A stretch of DNA of 64,000 nt from Pagrus major (taxonomy: Eukaryota > Chordata > Actinopteri > Spariformes > Sparidae). The stretch's first letter is position 1; each line of letters begins with the position of its first letter. The stretch lies in the NCBI RefSeq assembly GCF_040436345.1, contig NC_133238.1:14841147-14905146 (forward strand), in the 5' to 3' direction. The translations under genes were made by a program, and so were the position numbers. Shown here piece after piece: positions 45,639 through 56,511 of this stretch. Under the pieces are notes generated by a model. The model was not told where the DNA came from. It searched no databases and saw only the letters and a list, made by a program, of their open reading frames with translations.

Positions 45639-48600
45639 ATGATGATTGTGTTGCACCTGGTGGTCCTTCTCTTACTGTCTCTTTTTCCTGTCTCCATCTT
45701 TCTCTCTCAGTTTAAGATGCACCAGGTGAGGTTAGGCTCTTTAAACATTAACGGGGGGAGGAGTCAACAGAGGAGGGCGGTTATTTCAGAAATGATCACA
45801 CAGAAAAAATTGAATATTATTTTTCTTCAGGAAACACACAGTGATGTAGGGAATGAGACAGACTGGGGTTTGTGGTGGCAGGGGCAGTATGTCCTGTCTC
45901 ATGGGACAAACTTATCTGCCGGTGTGGCTGTCCTCTTTTCTCCAGGGCTGAACGTCCACATCCTGTCCACCACAGAGATAGAGACAGGCAGGGCTGTAGC
46001 AGTCAGAGCAGAAATACAGGACATCTCCTTCTGCTTTGTTAATATTTATGCTCCGAACCAGGGCGCACACAGGCTGGACTTTTTCCAGAAAGTAAAAGAT
46101 TTCTTGCAGCAGTGTGATCAGAGTGAATGTGTGGTGATGGGGGGCGACTGGAATTGTACGACAGATTTCACAGTAGACAGGACAGGGGAGGAGCCTCACC
46201 TGCAGTCGTCAGCTTTATTGTCACGGGTGGTTTTAGAGTCAGGACTGGTGGATGTGTGGAGGCTTAAACATCCTCAGGCGAGGCGGTATACCTGGGTAAG
46301 GGTGGTTGATGGGAGGGTGAGGGCAGCCAGGCTGGACAGGCTCTACATCAGCTATGGCTACAGCAACAGGCTACTGAGCAGCCATATTATCCCAGTAGTT
46401 TTCACTGACCATCATCTAGTCACTGTAGAGTTTCACAGCTCACCAACCACCAGAGGCAGCTCCTACTGGCACTTTAATGTGAGGCTGTTACAGGACCAAG
46501 TTTTCTGTCAGACTTTTCATACATTTTGGGGAACATGGAGGGACAGGAAGAGTGAATTTGAGTCTCTGAGTCAATGGTGGGAGGTGGGAAAGGCTCACAT
46601 TAGGGTTTTCTGTCAGCAATACACAAGTTACTCCACAGCAGCAGTCAGGAGAGTCATTCAGGACCTAGAAAAGGAAATTGGGGACTTAGAGAACAGTGTT
46701 CTTACTGGCAGCAGCACAGACAGCAGCAGACTTCAGCTTAAGAAGCAGGAACTAGGTTCTTTCCTGCAGGAGAGGGTTAAAGGGGCCCTGGTCAGGTCTC
46801 GCTTTATAAATATTAGAGACATGGACGCTCCCACTTCTTTTTTCTTTAATTTGGAGAGGTCTGTGTCGCAGACCAAGCAGATGGTCTGTCTCCGCCTCCC
46901 TGATGGCTCTTTATCCACGGACCCAGTGAAGATGAGGCAGCATGCTGTGGATTTTTACAGCGCCCTCTACAGGAGGGAGGACTGTTCCAGAGAGTGTGTG
47001 GACGAGCTGCTGCAGGACCTCCCTCAGCTGACGTCTGGGGACAGAGCGGTGCTGGATGCTGAGGTCTCTCTGGAGGAGCTCACCGCTGCTGTGGCTCAGA
47101 TGGCTTCTGGTCGCGCTCCTGGACTGGACGGACTCCCGGCGGATTTTTATAAACATTTTTGGAGGTGTCTGGGAACTGACCTGTGTGAGGTGCTGCGAGA
47201 GTCCTCTCGGACCGGCATCTTATCAACATCATGCAGGCTTGCAGTCCTCTCACTGCTGCCTAAGAAAGGCGATCTGGCTTTGCTGGAGAACTGGAGACCG
47301 GTTGCTTTGTTATGTACTGACTATAAACTTTTATCCAAAGTGCTTGCAAACAGACTCAAGAATGTAATGGGAATAATAATCCACAGGGACCAGTCATACT
47401 GTGTACCGGACAGAACCATTACTGACAATCTTTTTCTTGTGAGAGACTTATTGGACATTTGTAGATTGCATAATATCGATGCTGGTGTCATCTCGTTAGA
47501 TCAGGAGAAAGCTTTTGATCGAATTGATCACGGGTTTCTTTTTTCCACTTTAAGAGCTTTTGGTTTTGGAGATGGTTTTGTTTCACTGTTGAGTTTGTTG
47601 TATAATGAAGCTTGTTGTTTGGTCAAGGTGGGGGGGGGGCTGAGCTGTCCAGTGCAGGTACAGAGGGGCATTAGGCAGGGGTGTCCACTCTCTGGCCAGC
47701 TGTACTCGTTGGCCATTGAGCCACTTCTGGATAAGTTGAGATCCAGGCTGTCTGGGATCAGTTTGCCGGGGTTGCTTCATCGCCCCCCACTGGTGGTTTC
47801 GGCCTATGCTGATGATGTTAATGTTTTTGTTCGGAATCAGGGAGACGTGTCTTTTCTAACACATGCCTTGGATCTTTTCAGCAAAGCTGCTTCAGCAAGG
47901 GTAAATTGGGGGAAAAGTGAGGCTTTGCAGTTGGGGTCGTGGGGGGAAACAGGGGCACCGGTGTTACCGGGGAACCTGAGCTGGGGAAGGCAGGGCATGA
48001 AGGTGCTGGGGGTGTTTCTGGGGAGTGAGGAGTTTCAGAAGAGGAACTGGGAGGGTGTGATGGAGAAAGTGTGTGCCAGACTGTCTAAGTGGAAATGGTT
48101 GCTCCCTCAGCTCTCCTACAGGGGAAGAGTCCTGATTGTCAATAACTTGGTTGCCTCGACCCTTTGGCACAAGCTGAGGGTCTTGCAGCCACCGAGGGGC
48201 CTGGTTGAAGCCATCCAGAGGAAGACGGTGGAGTTCTTCTGGTCGGGACACCACTGGCTGAGATCAGCGGTGCTGCACCTGCCGGTACATGAGGGTGGAC
48301 AGGGCCTGGTCAACATCGCGGCGCGGGTCGCGGCTTTCAGGCTGCAGACGGCCCAGAGGCTTCTGTACAGTTTTGGTCTGCCGTGGATGGACACAGCCTG
48401 CTTGCTGCTGAGGAAGGCCGGTCGTCTCGGGTACGATAAACATCTGTTTCTGCTTGAGCTCAGCTCAGTGGACTTATCTGGTTTGACATCTTTTTACCAG
48501 TCGGTGCTCGAGGCGGCGCAGGTCTTCATTTTCCAGCGGAAGGATGCAGTAACACCTGGGATGTGGCTCTTTGAAGAACCTCTTCTATGGAACAGTTTTA

Positions 48601-49598
48601 TCACCTCGGGGGTCCTGTCCTCCGACAGCCTCAGGGTCAGACTGAGGGAGGCCGGCTGCCTGAAGCTGGGGCACCTCCTAGGGACCTCCATCCCCCACCT
48701 GGCAGAGCGACTCAGCATTAGGTCCAGCAGAGTGCTGCACAGGCTGGTGGCAGAGGTCTGTGGGTCCCTGCCGGAGGTTCTTAGGGGGTTCGTGAAGGAC
48801 CGGACTGTTCTGGACCAGTGGGATGAGCAGCATGAATATGTGTTTCCTGCCCTGATGGTTTCTCCTGCGGTTGGCCAGTGGCGTGAGGAGGAGGACCTCC
48901 TGCTTTCTCTGAGGACCCCACAGCTGGGAGACCTGGAGTCTCTGGGGAGAAAGGAGGCGTATAACATCGTCCTGAAGGTGGCAGGCCTGCGCTCTCTGGC
49001 CGAGTTGAAGGTGTCGAGGTGGACTGAGTTTTTTGGCAGGGGCTCTTCTCCAGGAGGTTGTTGGCGGTCCCTGTACAAACCCCCCGTTGAAAAACGGACG
49101 GGCGACCTCCAGTGGAGGATTGTACATGGGGCCATAGCTACAAACAGGTATCTGGCACACCTTGATCCTAGCACGGGGGTCAGCTGCTCCTTCTGCTCTG
49201 ACACTGAGACATTACAACATCTCTTTGTCCAGTGTCCCAGACTGGAGCCTCTGTTCAGGCTGCTGCAGGGCTGGGTTCAGGGGTTAGGGGAGCACTTCAC
49301 TTCCTGTTTATACATCTATGGGCCACGCTATTCCGCAAAGAAGAAGGCAACACACACACTCATCAACTACATCTCAGGGTTATCAAAGCTAGTCACGTGG
49401 AAAACACGTAAGAACAGGGTGAGGGGTCAGGGGTCACAGGAGGTGGTGGCTATGGTAACGGGGATGCTGGCAGCTCGGCTGAGGGTGGAGTTCAGCTTCT
49501 ACAGGCTGACTGACCAGATGGAGGGTTTTGTAAAGACCTGGGCTGTAAATGGTGTTTTGTGTTCAGTCCAGGAGGACTCACTAGTCCTGAGTTTCTGA
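45639..49598 (+). CDS. LINE ORF2: endonuclease-reverse transcriptase
   Basis: 1319 codons; the ATG at 45717 (MHQVRLGSLN) is a likelier start, since the residues before it form a hydrophobic stretch not needed by the enzyme. Apurinic-type endonuclease motifs: LNINGG, FLQETHS, GGDWNC, RLDRLYIS, FTDHH. Reverse transcriptase: LPKKGDLALLENWRPVAL, ISLDQEKAFDRIDH, GIRQGCPLS and catalytic AYADDV (YADD at 47805-47816). C-terminal zinc motif CSFCSDTETLQHLFVQC. Nicks target DNA and primes cDNA synthesis from element RNA. No stop or frameshift seen. Confidence 0.88.
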   Translation: MMIVLHLVVLLLLSLFPVSIFLSQFKMHQVRLGSLNINGGRSQQRRAVISEMITQKKLNIIFLQETHSDVGNETDWGLWWQGQYVLSHGTNLSAGVAVLFSPGLNVHILSTTEIETGRAVAVRAEIQDISFCFVNIYAPNQGAHRLDFFQKVKDFLQQCDQSECVVMGGDWNCTTDFTVDRTGEEPHLQSSALLSRVVLESGLVDVWRLKHPQARRYTWVRVVDGRVRAARLDRLYISYGYSNRLLSSHIIPVVFTDHHLVTVEFHSSPTTRGSSYWHFNVRLLQDQVFCQTFHTFWGTWRDRKSEFESLSQWWEVGKAHIRVFCQQYTSYSTAAVRRVIQDLEKEIGDLENSVLTGSSTDSSRLQLKKQELGSFLQERVKGALVRSRFINIRDMDAPTSFFFNLERSVSQTKQMVCLRLPDGSLSTDPVKMRQHAVDFYSALYRREDCSRECVDELLQDLPQLTSGDRAVLDAEVSLEELTAAVAQMASGRAPGLDGLPADFYKHFWRCLGTDLCEVLRESSRTGILSTSCRLAVLSLLPKKGDLALLENWRPVALLCTDYKLLSKVLANRLKNVMGIIIHRDQSYCVPDRTITDNLFLVRDLLDICRLHNIDAGVISLDQEKAFDRIDHGFLFSTLRAFGFGDGFVSLLSLLYNEACCLVKVGGGLSCPVQVQRGIRQGCPLSGQLYSLAIEPLLDKLRSRLSGISLPGLLHRPPLVVSAYADDVNVFVRNQGDVSFLTHALDLFSKAASARVNWGKSEALQLGSWGETGAPVLPGNLSWGRQGMKVLGVFLGSEEFQKRNWEGVMEKVCARLSKWKWLLPQLSYRGRVLIVNNLVASTLWHKLRVLQPPRGLVEAIQRKTVEFFWSGHHWLRSAVLHLPVHEGGQGLVNIAARVAAFRLQTAQRLLYSFGLPWMDTACLLLRKAGRLGYDKHLFLLELSSVDLSGLTSFYQSVLEAAQVFIFQRKDAVTPGMWLFEEPLLWNSFITSGVLSSDSLRVRLREAGCLKLGHLLGTSIPHLAERLSIRSSRVLHRLVAEVCGSLPEVLRGFVKDRTVLDQWDEQHEYVFPALMVSPAVGQWREEEDLLLSLRTPQLGDLESLGRKEAYNIVLKVAGLRSLAELKVSRWTEFFGRGSSPGGCWRSLYKPPVEKRTGDLQWRIVHGAIATNRYLAHLDPSTGVSCSFCSDTETLQHLFVQCPRLEPLFRLLQGWVQGLGEHFTSCLYIYGPRYSAKKKATHTLINYISGLSKLVTWKTRKNRVRGQGSQEVVAMVTGMLAARLRVEFSFYRLTDQMEGFVKTWAVNGVLCSVQEDSLVLSF

Positions 49599-49991
49599 GT
49601 CTTTTTCTGTTGCTCAGTTGATTATGTCCTGTTTTTCTCTGTTGCAATTGTGTGATTGAATTTGATAGAGTTGTGTGACATAGTATGGACTGATAATTAA
49701 AGTTTGGTTTTAAAAATCAAAAAAAATCTCTCCCTCCTGTCTCTCTCCCTCCTGTCTCTCTCTCTCTCTCTGTGTGCTGTCTGTAAGCCCCGCCCCCTCC
49801 TGCTCACACGTCATGTAGTTGACCAATCACGTGCGGCTTGAACAGAAAAAAAAGATAAAAACAACTAAAACGCATCGTCTTTTTAGTCTTTAGGGGAAAG
49901 TTGGCAGGTCTGTTACTGTCCTGTTTGTAACACACTGCGGTAACAACAACAACAATGATAAGAAATTCAGCTTATAGAGACTCAAAGAAGC

Positions 49992-49992
<1 letters not shown>

Positions 49993-50048
<56 letters not shown>
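49993..50048. repeat. (CA)n microsatellite
   Basis: Uninterrupted CA dinucleotide run of about 55 bp between the LINE and the NLR-2 promoter block. Confidence 0.95.
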
Positions 50049-50051
<3 letters not shown>

Positions 50052-50149
50052 TTCAAAGGCAAAATTACATATTAATTGATCAATTTCCTAAAAAACAGAG
50101 TGTTTACTGCCTCCTCATCAGTGCTGTGCTGTAAATATAACCACAGGTT

Positions 50150-50640
50150 ATTCACCGACACCAACAGCTGCTCTCCAGCCGCGTTTAGTGCGTCAGACAG
50201 CGGGAGAGCGGCGGCTCGTCTCGGCCTCCTCCACAGGCTGATTCAGGCAGGAAAAGCTGCCTTCAGTCATCAGTAAGTGGAGCTACACAGTGACAACCAC
50301 TCTGTGCTCAGATACTGACCAACTAACTCCACTTCTGCTCTGATTATCTCTTATTCACCGGCTACACTAAAGTATCGACACAACATGGCGGATATTTGTC
50401 CTGACGCTCCGAGTTTAAACTTGTGAGTTTGGAGAAATAAACAACCGAGCTTCACTTTTCTTGCTGTTTCAGTGTAACAGTGAAAAGTAGAGCTTGTGTT
50501 AGCGAGTAAAACATGTCAGAGTCATTACATTACCTTCAGCTGGAGGTTCACACGGAGAAAACTATCTGCGCCACAACTGTCCGAGAAAGTGAAACTAAAC
50601 TTTGAGGAGGAAACACCCGGAGAGGCGCGTCACTGAGTCA
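50150..50640 (-). promoter_or_regulatory. NLR-2 promoter / 5' untranslated region with ISRE
   Basis: 50161-50342 is nearly identical to the block upstream of NLR-1. At 50585-50596 the + strand reads GAAAGTGAAACT (minus: AGTTTCACTTTC), an exact interferon-stimulated response element. This suggests induction by interferon through ISGF3/IRF factors, as known for many fish immune genes. No TATA box. A splice donor and the first non-coding exon were not resolved. Confidence 0.55.
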
Positions 50641-50649
50641 CCCTGTCAG

Positions 50650-51145
50650 ACTGAGGGGGCTGCAGCACGACCCAAAACGAGGCTAACATGTGCCGAATTT
50701 ACAAGAAGGCCCAAATAATGAACAATCAGTCACAAACAGCGCTTCACGCAGTTTATAAAGTGTCTCCTAACTCAAAAACTCGCTAAATGGAGAGATTTCA
50801 TAAGGGAGTCTGGGGAGTGTCTCTCCCTCTTCGCCTCCTTGCAGGTGATGTGACTTATAACATGTTGGTGTTGGTGTTGTTACTCTGCTGTGGTGCAAAA
50901 CGGTCTCAAATTGTTGTAAATGATTGTAAACAACCATGGGCGTAGGAAGCATCTAAAATGTTGGTTGGACAATCTAACGAGGTTCTGGAGGTTCACATCT
51001 AAAATTAACAGACTAGATGTCATTTCTTGTATTCTGGTTCCTTTTAAAATAGCATGAAACAATTATTAATTAATTAATTTACAATTTCACCTGGACACAT
51101 TACAAGATTTTAAAAAGCTAAAAATACAGAAATTCATTTGATGAC
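50650..51145. repeat. Interspersed repeat upstream of the NLR-2 promoter
   Basis: 50650-50815 is the reverse complement of the repeat at about 18955-19125. The remaining sequence to 51145 is AT-rich with no recognised feature. Confidence 0.5.
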
Positions 51146-51150
51146 TAATT

Positions 51151-51648
51151 TGTTACGGTTTCACCAGAATACTGAGTTGGACCCAGAAGCAGACACTGAC
51201 TCAGGGTTGCAAAAATAACAGTACAAGTTTATTGGCTCAAAAAAGGGAAAACAAAAGGCGAGCACGTGAGAGCCACTTCACGAACTGAGGGATATCCAAA
51301 AGTGGACAGGCAGGCAGGCAGGCAGGCACCGGGAAACACACCCCCGGATCTGGAGACAGGCAAAAATACAAAAAAAGGGTTAGCTTACAAGCTGGTTAAC
51401 ACGAGAGGCGATACACACAGGAGTGGCCGAGACAGAAGTGATACCGCGTATGAAGACTGATACTCTGGCGAGGATAGGAGGGAAGCCGGGGTTCTTATAC
51501 AGCCAGGTAATGAAGATGATGAGGAACACCTGGTGCTGCCTGCCGGTGAAGCCGCGCCCCTGCCATACAACCACACACACACTAAACAGACCCAGCGAAA
51601 AGGAAGGCTTAAAGGGTGACAGGAAAAAACACAGATCACACCATGACA
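51151..51648 (-). repeat. 3' LTR of the chromovirus
   Basis: 498 bp with TGTTACGG...CCATGACA ends on the + strand. A TATAAG box lies at 51499-51494 on the minus strand. About 30 nt downstream comes GCCAGAGTAT (51469-51460), the likely RNA start. Confidence 0.95.
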
Positions 51649-51662
51649 GTACCCCCCCCTCA
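51649..51662 (-). other. Polypurine tract of the chromovirus
   Basis: On the minus strand AGGGGGGGGTAC directly precedes the 3' LTR and overlaps the pol stop codon (TGA, 51662-51660). It would prime plus-strand DNA. Confidence 0.8.
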
Positions 51663-54600
51663 AGGACCGACTCCAGGCGGTCTGCCAGGCTTGCCAGGGT
51701 GGTCTCTGTAGAAGTCCCGGAGGAGGCCAGAATCCAGGATCAGGGACCGGGAGATCCAACTCCTCTCCTCAGGACCGTAGCCCTCCCAGTCAACGAGGAA
51801 CTGGAATCCCCGGCCCCTACGCCGCACGTCCAGAATACTCCGGACCGTGTAGGCAGGATGGCCATCTATGAGCCGGGGGGGTGGCGGGGCGACGGCCGGA
51901 GGGCACAAGTCGCTGCTGGACACCGGTTTCAACTGGGAGACGTGGAACGTGGGATGAATCCTAAGAGCAGAGGGGAGTCTCAGACGGACTGCAGAGGGGT
52001 TAACGATGGTCTCGATCTCATAGGGGCCAATGAAACGGGGGGCCAATTTCTTAGAGGGGACGTTGAGTGGGATGTCCCTAGTGCAGAGCCAAACCCTCTG
52101 CCCCGGGGCGTAGTCTGGTGCCGGAATCCTCCGGCGGTCAGCGATCCGCTGATTACGCTCCCGAGATCGTAGCAGGGAAGCTCTGGCCTCTCTCCATACC
52201 CTCCTGATCCTCCTCAAATGGGCCTGGACCGATGGGACAGCCAATTCCACCTCCTGGCTGGGAAAAAGGGGGGGTGAGTAGCCCAGGCAGCACTGAAAGG
52301 GGGACATACCTGTAGCGGAACTGGTCAAGGAATTGTGGGCGTACTCAATCCAGACGAGGTTCGTGCTCCAAGCAGAGGGGTCCTGAGCACAGACGCATCT
52401 TAACGCCGCCTCTAGGTCCTGATTAGCCCTCTCCGTCTGGCCATTAGTCTGAGGATGATAACCAGAAGACAGGCTTACCGTTGCCCCCAGTGCCCGACAG
52501 AACGCCCTCCATACTTGCGAGGTGAACTGGGGTCCTCGGTCCGAAACAATGTCCAGAGGAATGCCGTGAATCCGGAACACATTGGAGACGAGGAGCGCTG
52601 CTGTTTCGGAGGCTGAAGGCAGTTTAGGCAGAGCAATGAAATGAACAGACTTGGAGAATCTGTCCACGATGGTGAGTATGGTGGTGTTACCTTGAGAAAC
52701 GGGTAGACCAGTTACGAAGTCCAGGGCTATGTGGGACCACGGCCTGCCGGGCACGGGAAGCGGACGGAGGAGGCCAGCGGGTGGACGGTGAGTTGGCTTG
52801 TTGCGGGCGCAGACAGTGCACGCCAACACAAAATCCCTGATGTCCTTGACCATGGTGGACCACCAGAAATGGCGCTGGATAAGTTCCGTTGTTCGGGTTA
52901 TCCCTGGGTGACAGACAAACCGAGACGTGTGTCCCCACAACAAGACCTGCGGACGAACCGCGTCGGGAACAAACAAACAGTTCGGGGGACCACCCCCTGG
53001 GTCTGGGTCACTCTCCTGTGCCGATCTCACCACCGACTCGATCTCCCAGGTAACACCCGCCACGAGACAGGCAGCAGGCAGAATGGTGTCCGGGCTCAAG
53101 GGTCTCTCCTTGGTCCCCACAAACATCCGAGAGAGAGCGTCTGGTTTGACATTCTTGCTGCCAGGGCGATAGGTGAGAGAGAAGTTGAATCTGCCAAAAA
53201 ACAATGCCCATCGGGCCTGACGAGAGTTTAACCTTTTAGCAGTCTGAATGTAGGACAGGTTCTTATGATCAGTCCATACCACAAATGGTCTCTCAGCTCC
53301 CTCCAGCCAGTGTCTCCACTCCTCCAGGGCCATTTTGACTGCGAGCAGCTCCCGGTTCCCCACGTCGTAATTCCGCTCTGCAGAAGAGAGTTTGCGAGAA
53401 AAGAAAGCACATGGGTGAACCCTATCATCACCTGGTGACCGCTGGGACAGGACGGCTCCCACGCCTATATCGGAGGCGTCCACCTCTACGATGAACTGCA
53501 GCGCTGGATCAGGTTGAACCAAGATGGGTGCTGAGGAAAACCGCTCTTTAAGTTCCTGAAAGGCAGCTTGAGCATCTGGGGACCAAACAAAAGGCACAGA
53601 CGGAGAGGTGAGACGAGTTAACGGCGAGGCAACCTGACTGTAGTTGCGAACAAACCGTCTGTAGAAATTAGCGAAGCCCAGGAAGCGTTGTAGTTGCTTC
53701 CGTGTCGCCGGTGTCTCCCACTCTACCACGGCCTGTACCTTAGCCGGATCGGTCCTCACCTGTCCGCTCTCCAGGATGTAACCAAGAAATGTCACAGAGG
53801 ATGAATGAAACTCACATTTCTCGGCCTTAACAAACAACTTGTTGTCGTAGAGTCTCTGTAATACCTGACGAACATGGGTGACATGCTCGTCCAAGGTCCG
53901 GGAGAAAATTAAAATGTCATCAATGTACACAAAAACTGACCTGTTGAGCATGTCGCGGAGAATGTCATTTACCAGAGCTTGAAATATGGCTGGTGCGTTG
54001 GTGAGTCCAAATGGCATTACCAGGTATTCGAAGTGTCCTAGTGGAGTGTTGAAGGCGGTCTTCCACTCGTCTCCCTCCCTAATCCGGACAAGGTGGTATG
54101 CACTTCTCAGATCAAGCTTGGTGAAGATGGTAGCTCCGTGTAGTGGTTCAAAAGCAGAGTTAATGAGTGGCAAAGGGTACTTGTTTTTGACGGTTATATT
54201 ATTTAACCCACGAAAGTCAATGCATGGTCTCAATGTCTTATCCTTCTTCTTTACAAAGAAAAACCCTGCCCCCAGGGGAGATGATGATGAACGGATAATA
54301 CCTGAGTTGAGAGACTCATTGATGTATTTCTCCATGGACTCCCTCTCCGGAGCGGAGAGACTGTACAGGCGGCTGGAGGGTAATGGTGCGCCTGGCAGCA
54401 GGTCTATGGCGCAGTCGTATGGCCGATGTGGGGGAAGGGAGAGGGCCCTCTCCTTGCTGAACACCTCCGCTAGGTCATGGTACACAGGAGGCACTGAGGT
54501 GAGATCCGGAGGTTCTGGTGGAGCCGAGCTAGACACACTGTTATTGCACACTTGAGCGGAGGTTAAACAAATGGAGTGACAAAAGGGACTCCAGCTAGTA

Positions 54601-55067
54601 ATTTTACCTGCTGCCCAATCTATCACTGGGTTGTGTTTTTGTAACCACGGAAGACCCAAAACAAGAGGCGCATTAGCGGAAGGCATGACGTGAAATGACA
54701 CCCGCTCCCGGTGGTTACCTGCCACCAGTAATGGTAAGTCCTCTGTCTGGCTGGCTATATGGGCTAATATGTCGCCGTTCAAAGCGGTCACAGCCAAAGG
54801 GGTAGCTAGCTGGGACACTGGTAATTTAGCCTGTCTTACCAATTCGAGATCTATGATGTTGGAATCTGAACCAGAGTCAACTAAGGCCAACAAAGAAAGG
54901 GACTTACCATTAATAAGAATACTAGCCTCAATATTGACACGATTTCGGGGCATAGCAGGCATCATAGTACGACTCACCAGAACCCCGTCTGTGACTGATG
55001 AGCCTCGGCGTTTAACCGCAGCTGGCAGGTGGAGAGTTGATGTCCGGCCTCTCCGCAGTAGAGGCAT
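51660..55067 (-). CDS. Chromovirus pol polyprotein
   Basis: 1135 codons in order: aspartic protease (LVDSGSDSN, about 63-70), reverse transcriptase (KLDLRSAYH, then YIDD at about 381-384), RNase H ([15 protein letters not shown], then TDHKNL), and integrase with an HHCC-type zinc region (H-X3-H...C-X2-C). The D,D-35-E core follows ([27 protein letters not shown]), then a C-terminal chromodomain ([10 protein letters not shown]...FLVDWEGY). The frame is offset from gag by -1 (or +2) with a 94-nt overlap, so expression probably needs frameshifting; the first residues shown may be translated only as a fusion. No stop or obvious inactivating change. Confidence 0.93.
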   Translation of the reverse strand: MPLLRRGRTSTLHLPAAVKRRGSSVTDGVLVSRTMMPAMPRNRVNIEASILINGKSLSLLALVDSGSDSNIIDLELVRQAKLPVSQLATPLAVTALNGDILAHIASQTEDLPLLVAGNHRERVSFHVMPSANAPLVLGLPWLQKHNPVIDWAAGKITSWSPFCHSICLTSAQVCNNSVSSSAPPEPPDLTSVPPVYHDLAEVFSKERALSLPPHRPYDCAIDLLPGAPLPSSRLYSLSAPERESMEKYINESLNSGIIRSSSSPLGAGFFFVKKKDKTLRPCIDFRGLNNITVKNKYPLPLINSAFEPLHGATIFTKLDLRSAYHLVRIREGDEWKTAFNTPLGHFEYLVMPFGLTNAPAIFQALVNDILRDMLNRSVFVYIDDILIFSRTLDEHVTHVRQVLQRLYDNKLFVKAEKCEFHSSSVTFLGYILESGQVRTDPAKVQAVVEWETPATRKQLQRFLGFANFYRRFVRNYSQVASPLTRLTSPSVPFVWSPDAQAAFQELKERFSSAPILVQPDPALQFIVEVDASDIGVGAVLSQRSPGDDRVHPCAFFSRKLSSAERNYDVGNRELLAVKMALEEWRHWLEGAERPFVVWTDHKNLSYIQTAKRLNSRQARWALFFGRFNFSLTYRPGSKNVKPDALSRMFVGTKERPLSPDTILPAACLVAGVTWEIESVVRSAQESDPDPGGGPPNCLFVPDAVRPQVLLWGHTSRFVCHPGITRTTELIQRHFWWSTMVKDIRDFVLACTVCARNKPTHRPPAGLLRPLPVPGRPWSHIALDFVTGLPVSQGNTTILTIVDRFSKSVHFIALPKLPSASETAALLVSNVFRIHGIPLDIVSDRGPQFTSQVWRAFCRALGATVSLSSGYHPQTNGQTERANQDLEAALRCVCAQDPSAWSTNLVWIEYAHNSLTSSATGMSPFQCCLGYSPPLFPSQEVELAVPSVQAHLRRIRRVWREARASLLRSRERNQRIADRRRIPAPDYAPGQRVWLCTRDIPLNVPSKKLAPRFIGPYEIETIVNPSAVRLRLPSALRIHPTFHVSQLKPVSSSDLCPPAVAPPPPRLIDGHPAYTVRSILDVRRRGRGFQFLVDWEGYGPEERSWISRSLILDSGLLRDFYRDHPGKPGRPPGVGP

Positions 55068-55996
55068 AGATGTTCTCGAAAACGTCTGTTCCTCTCTGCC
55101 AAAGAGAGCCGCTGTCTGCCCAGCTGCATGGGTTCCACCCTGTCGGTTGAAGCCGAGACTTGAGGAGCACTCGGATTTCCAATAGTCCCTGAATGTCTCT
55201 GGAGCTCCGGGCGGAGCTGCTGGGGGATGGGTCGCAGGGGTTGAGGCCTAGGTCTCTCCCTGCGTCTATCTCTGAGCCTGTTGTCAATTTTAATGGCCAA
55301 AGAAATCAACTCCTGAAGTGACTCCACTTCAGCTCTCCCCACCAGGTTATCTTTAACAACATCGTTTAGCCCCTTAAAGAAGATGCCCTGCAGAGCCCTG
55401 TCATCCCAGCCTAGCTCCATAGCCATAGTCCTGAACTCCACTGAATACTCTGCCGTACTGAGCTGCCCCTGACTTAGACTGAGCAGACGGTTACTCACGT
55501 CCCTACTACTAACAGGATGGTCAAACACCGTCTTAAGTTCAGTGGTGAACTGGTCATAGGTAGCATGAGCATTAGCAGAGTTATTCCAAAAAGCTGCCCC
55601 CCACGCTCTAGCTCCTCCCGTTAGCAAACTTAGCACATAGGCTATCCTAGTCCTGTCGCTAGCATACGTAGCTGGCTGTTGCTCAAACACTAATGAACAC
55701 TGAAATAAAAATGAACTACACTCCCCCAACTTTCCCTCATACCGTTCCGGAGCGGGCACAAAAGGCTCTCTGGGTTGGTAATGAGGATGCAGAGGAGCGG
55801 GCGCGGGAGGAAGAACCAAAGGCGGAGCAGGTTGGCGTTGCTCCTCGAAGCGAGTAAGGCTGGCGGTGAGATCCTGCAGAGTTCCCATTATCCCATGCAG
55901 AGCGCTGGCATGTTGTCCGAGCAGGATCCCCTGAGTGGAAACAGCTTGACGAAGAGCCTCCATTTGTGGCTTCGGATCAGTGTCCGCTGAATCCAT
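54974..55996 (-). CDS. Chromovirus gag
   Basis: 340 codons starting [20 protein letters not shown], 17 nt after the 5' LTR. The central part has the capsid-like pattern of retrotransposon gag ([20 protein letters not shown], then [20 protein letters not shown]). A zinc knuckle [14 protein letters not shown] lies near the C-terminus. It would form the particle around element RNA. The 3' end overlaps pol. Confidence 0.93.
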   Translation of the reverse strand: MDSADTDPKPQMEALRQAVSTQGILLGQHASALHGIMGTLQDLTASLTRFEEQRQPAPPLVLPPAPAPLHPHYQPREPFVPAPERYEGKLGECSSFLFQCSLVFEQQPATYASDRTRIAYVLSLLTGGARAWGAAFWNNSANAHATYDQFTTELKTVFDHPVSSRDVSNRLLSLSQGQLSTAEYSVEFRTMAMELGWDDRALQGIFFKGLNDVVKDNLVGRAEVESLQELISLAIKIDNRLRDRRRERPRPQPLRPIPQQLRPELQRHSGTIGNPSAPQVSASTDRVEPMQLGRQRLSLAERNRRFREHLCLYCGEAGHQLSTCQLRLNAEAHQSQTGFW

Positions 55997-56001
55997 GACT
56001 G

Positions 56002-56013
56002 GCCAGAGTATTC
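56002..56013 (-). other. Primer-binding site, apparent self-priming type
   Basis: Two nt after the 5' LTR the minus strand reads ATACTCTGGC (56011-56002). This is the exact complement of GCCAGAGTAT, the predicted first 10 nt of the element RNA. It does not look like a typical tRNA 3' end complement. Self-priming is known for Tf1/sushi-type elements. Confidence 0.6.
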
Positions 56014-56511
56014 TGTTACGGTTTCACCAGAATACTGAGTTGGACCCAGAAGCAGACACTGACTCAGGGTTGCAAAAATAACAGTACAAGTTTATTGGCT
56101 CAAAAAAGGGAAAACAAAAGGCGAGCACGTGAGAGCCACTTCACGAACTGAGGGATATCCAAAAGTGGACAGGCAGGCAGGCAGGCAGGCACCGGGAAAC
56201 ACACCCCCGGATCTGGAGACAGGCAAAAATACAAAAAAAGGGTTAGCTTACAAGCTGGTTAACACGAGAGGCGATACACACAGGAGTGGCCGAGACAGAA
56301 GTGATACCGCGTATGAAGACTGATACTCTGGCGAGGATAGGAGGGAAGCCGGGGTTCTTATACAGCCAGGTAATGAAGATGATGAGGAACACCTGGTGCT
56401 GCCTGCCGGTGAAGCCGCGCCCCTGCCATACAACCACACACACACTAAACAGACCCAGCGAAAAGGAAGGCTTAAAGGGTGACAGGAAAAAACACAGATC
56501 ACACCATGACA
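56014..56511 (-). repeat. 5' LTR of the chromovirus
   Basis: 498 bp, by eye the same sequence as 51151-51648, including the (AGGC)n run and the TATAAG box. Confidence 0.95.

Larger units (their letters stand above)
44250..49726 (+). mobile_element. Full-length Tx1-type LINE inserted in a TC microsatellite
   Basis: About 5.5 kb with two open frames separated by 4 nt, a short 3' UTR and an A8 tail, bounded on both sides by the TC-rich repeat. Gene order and protein motifs fit the Tx1 branch of L1-like elements, some of which are known to be sequence-specific for microsatellites or multicopy RNA genes. Both ORFs lack stops, so the copy could be recent and possibly active. It lies antisense in the inferred first intron of NLR-2. 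Confidence 0.82.

Noticed and set aside
50161-50270. A + strand exon ending at a GTAAGT donor, also present at 19151-19258
   Set aside because: No + strand gene follows either copy, while an NLR gene starts on the minus strand below both; read as a shared promoter or leader block, with some doubt.
52731-55185. Several + strand frames of 80-190 codons
   Set aside because: Antisense shadows of the chromovirus pol and gag.
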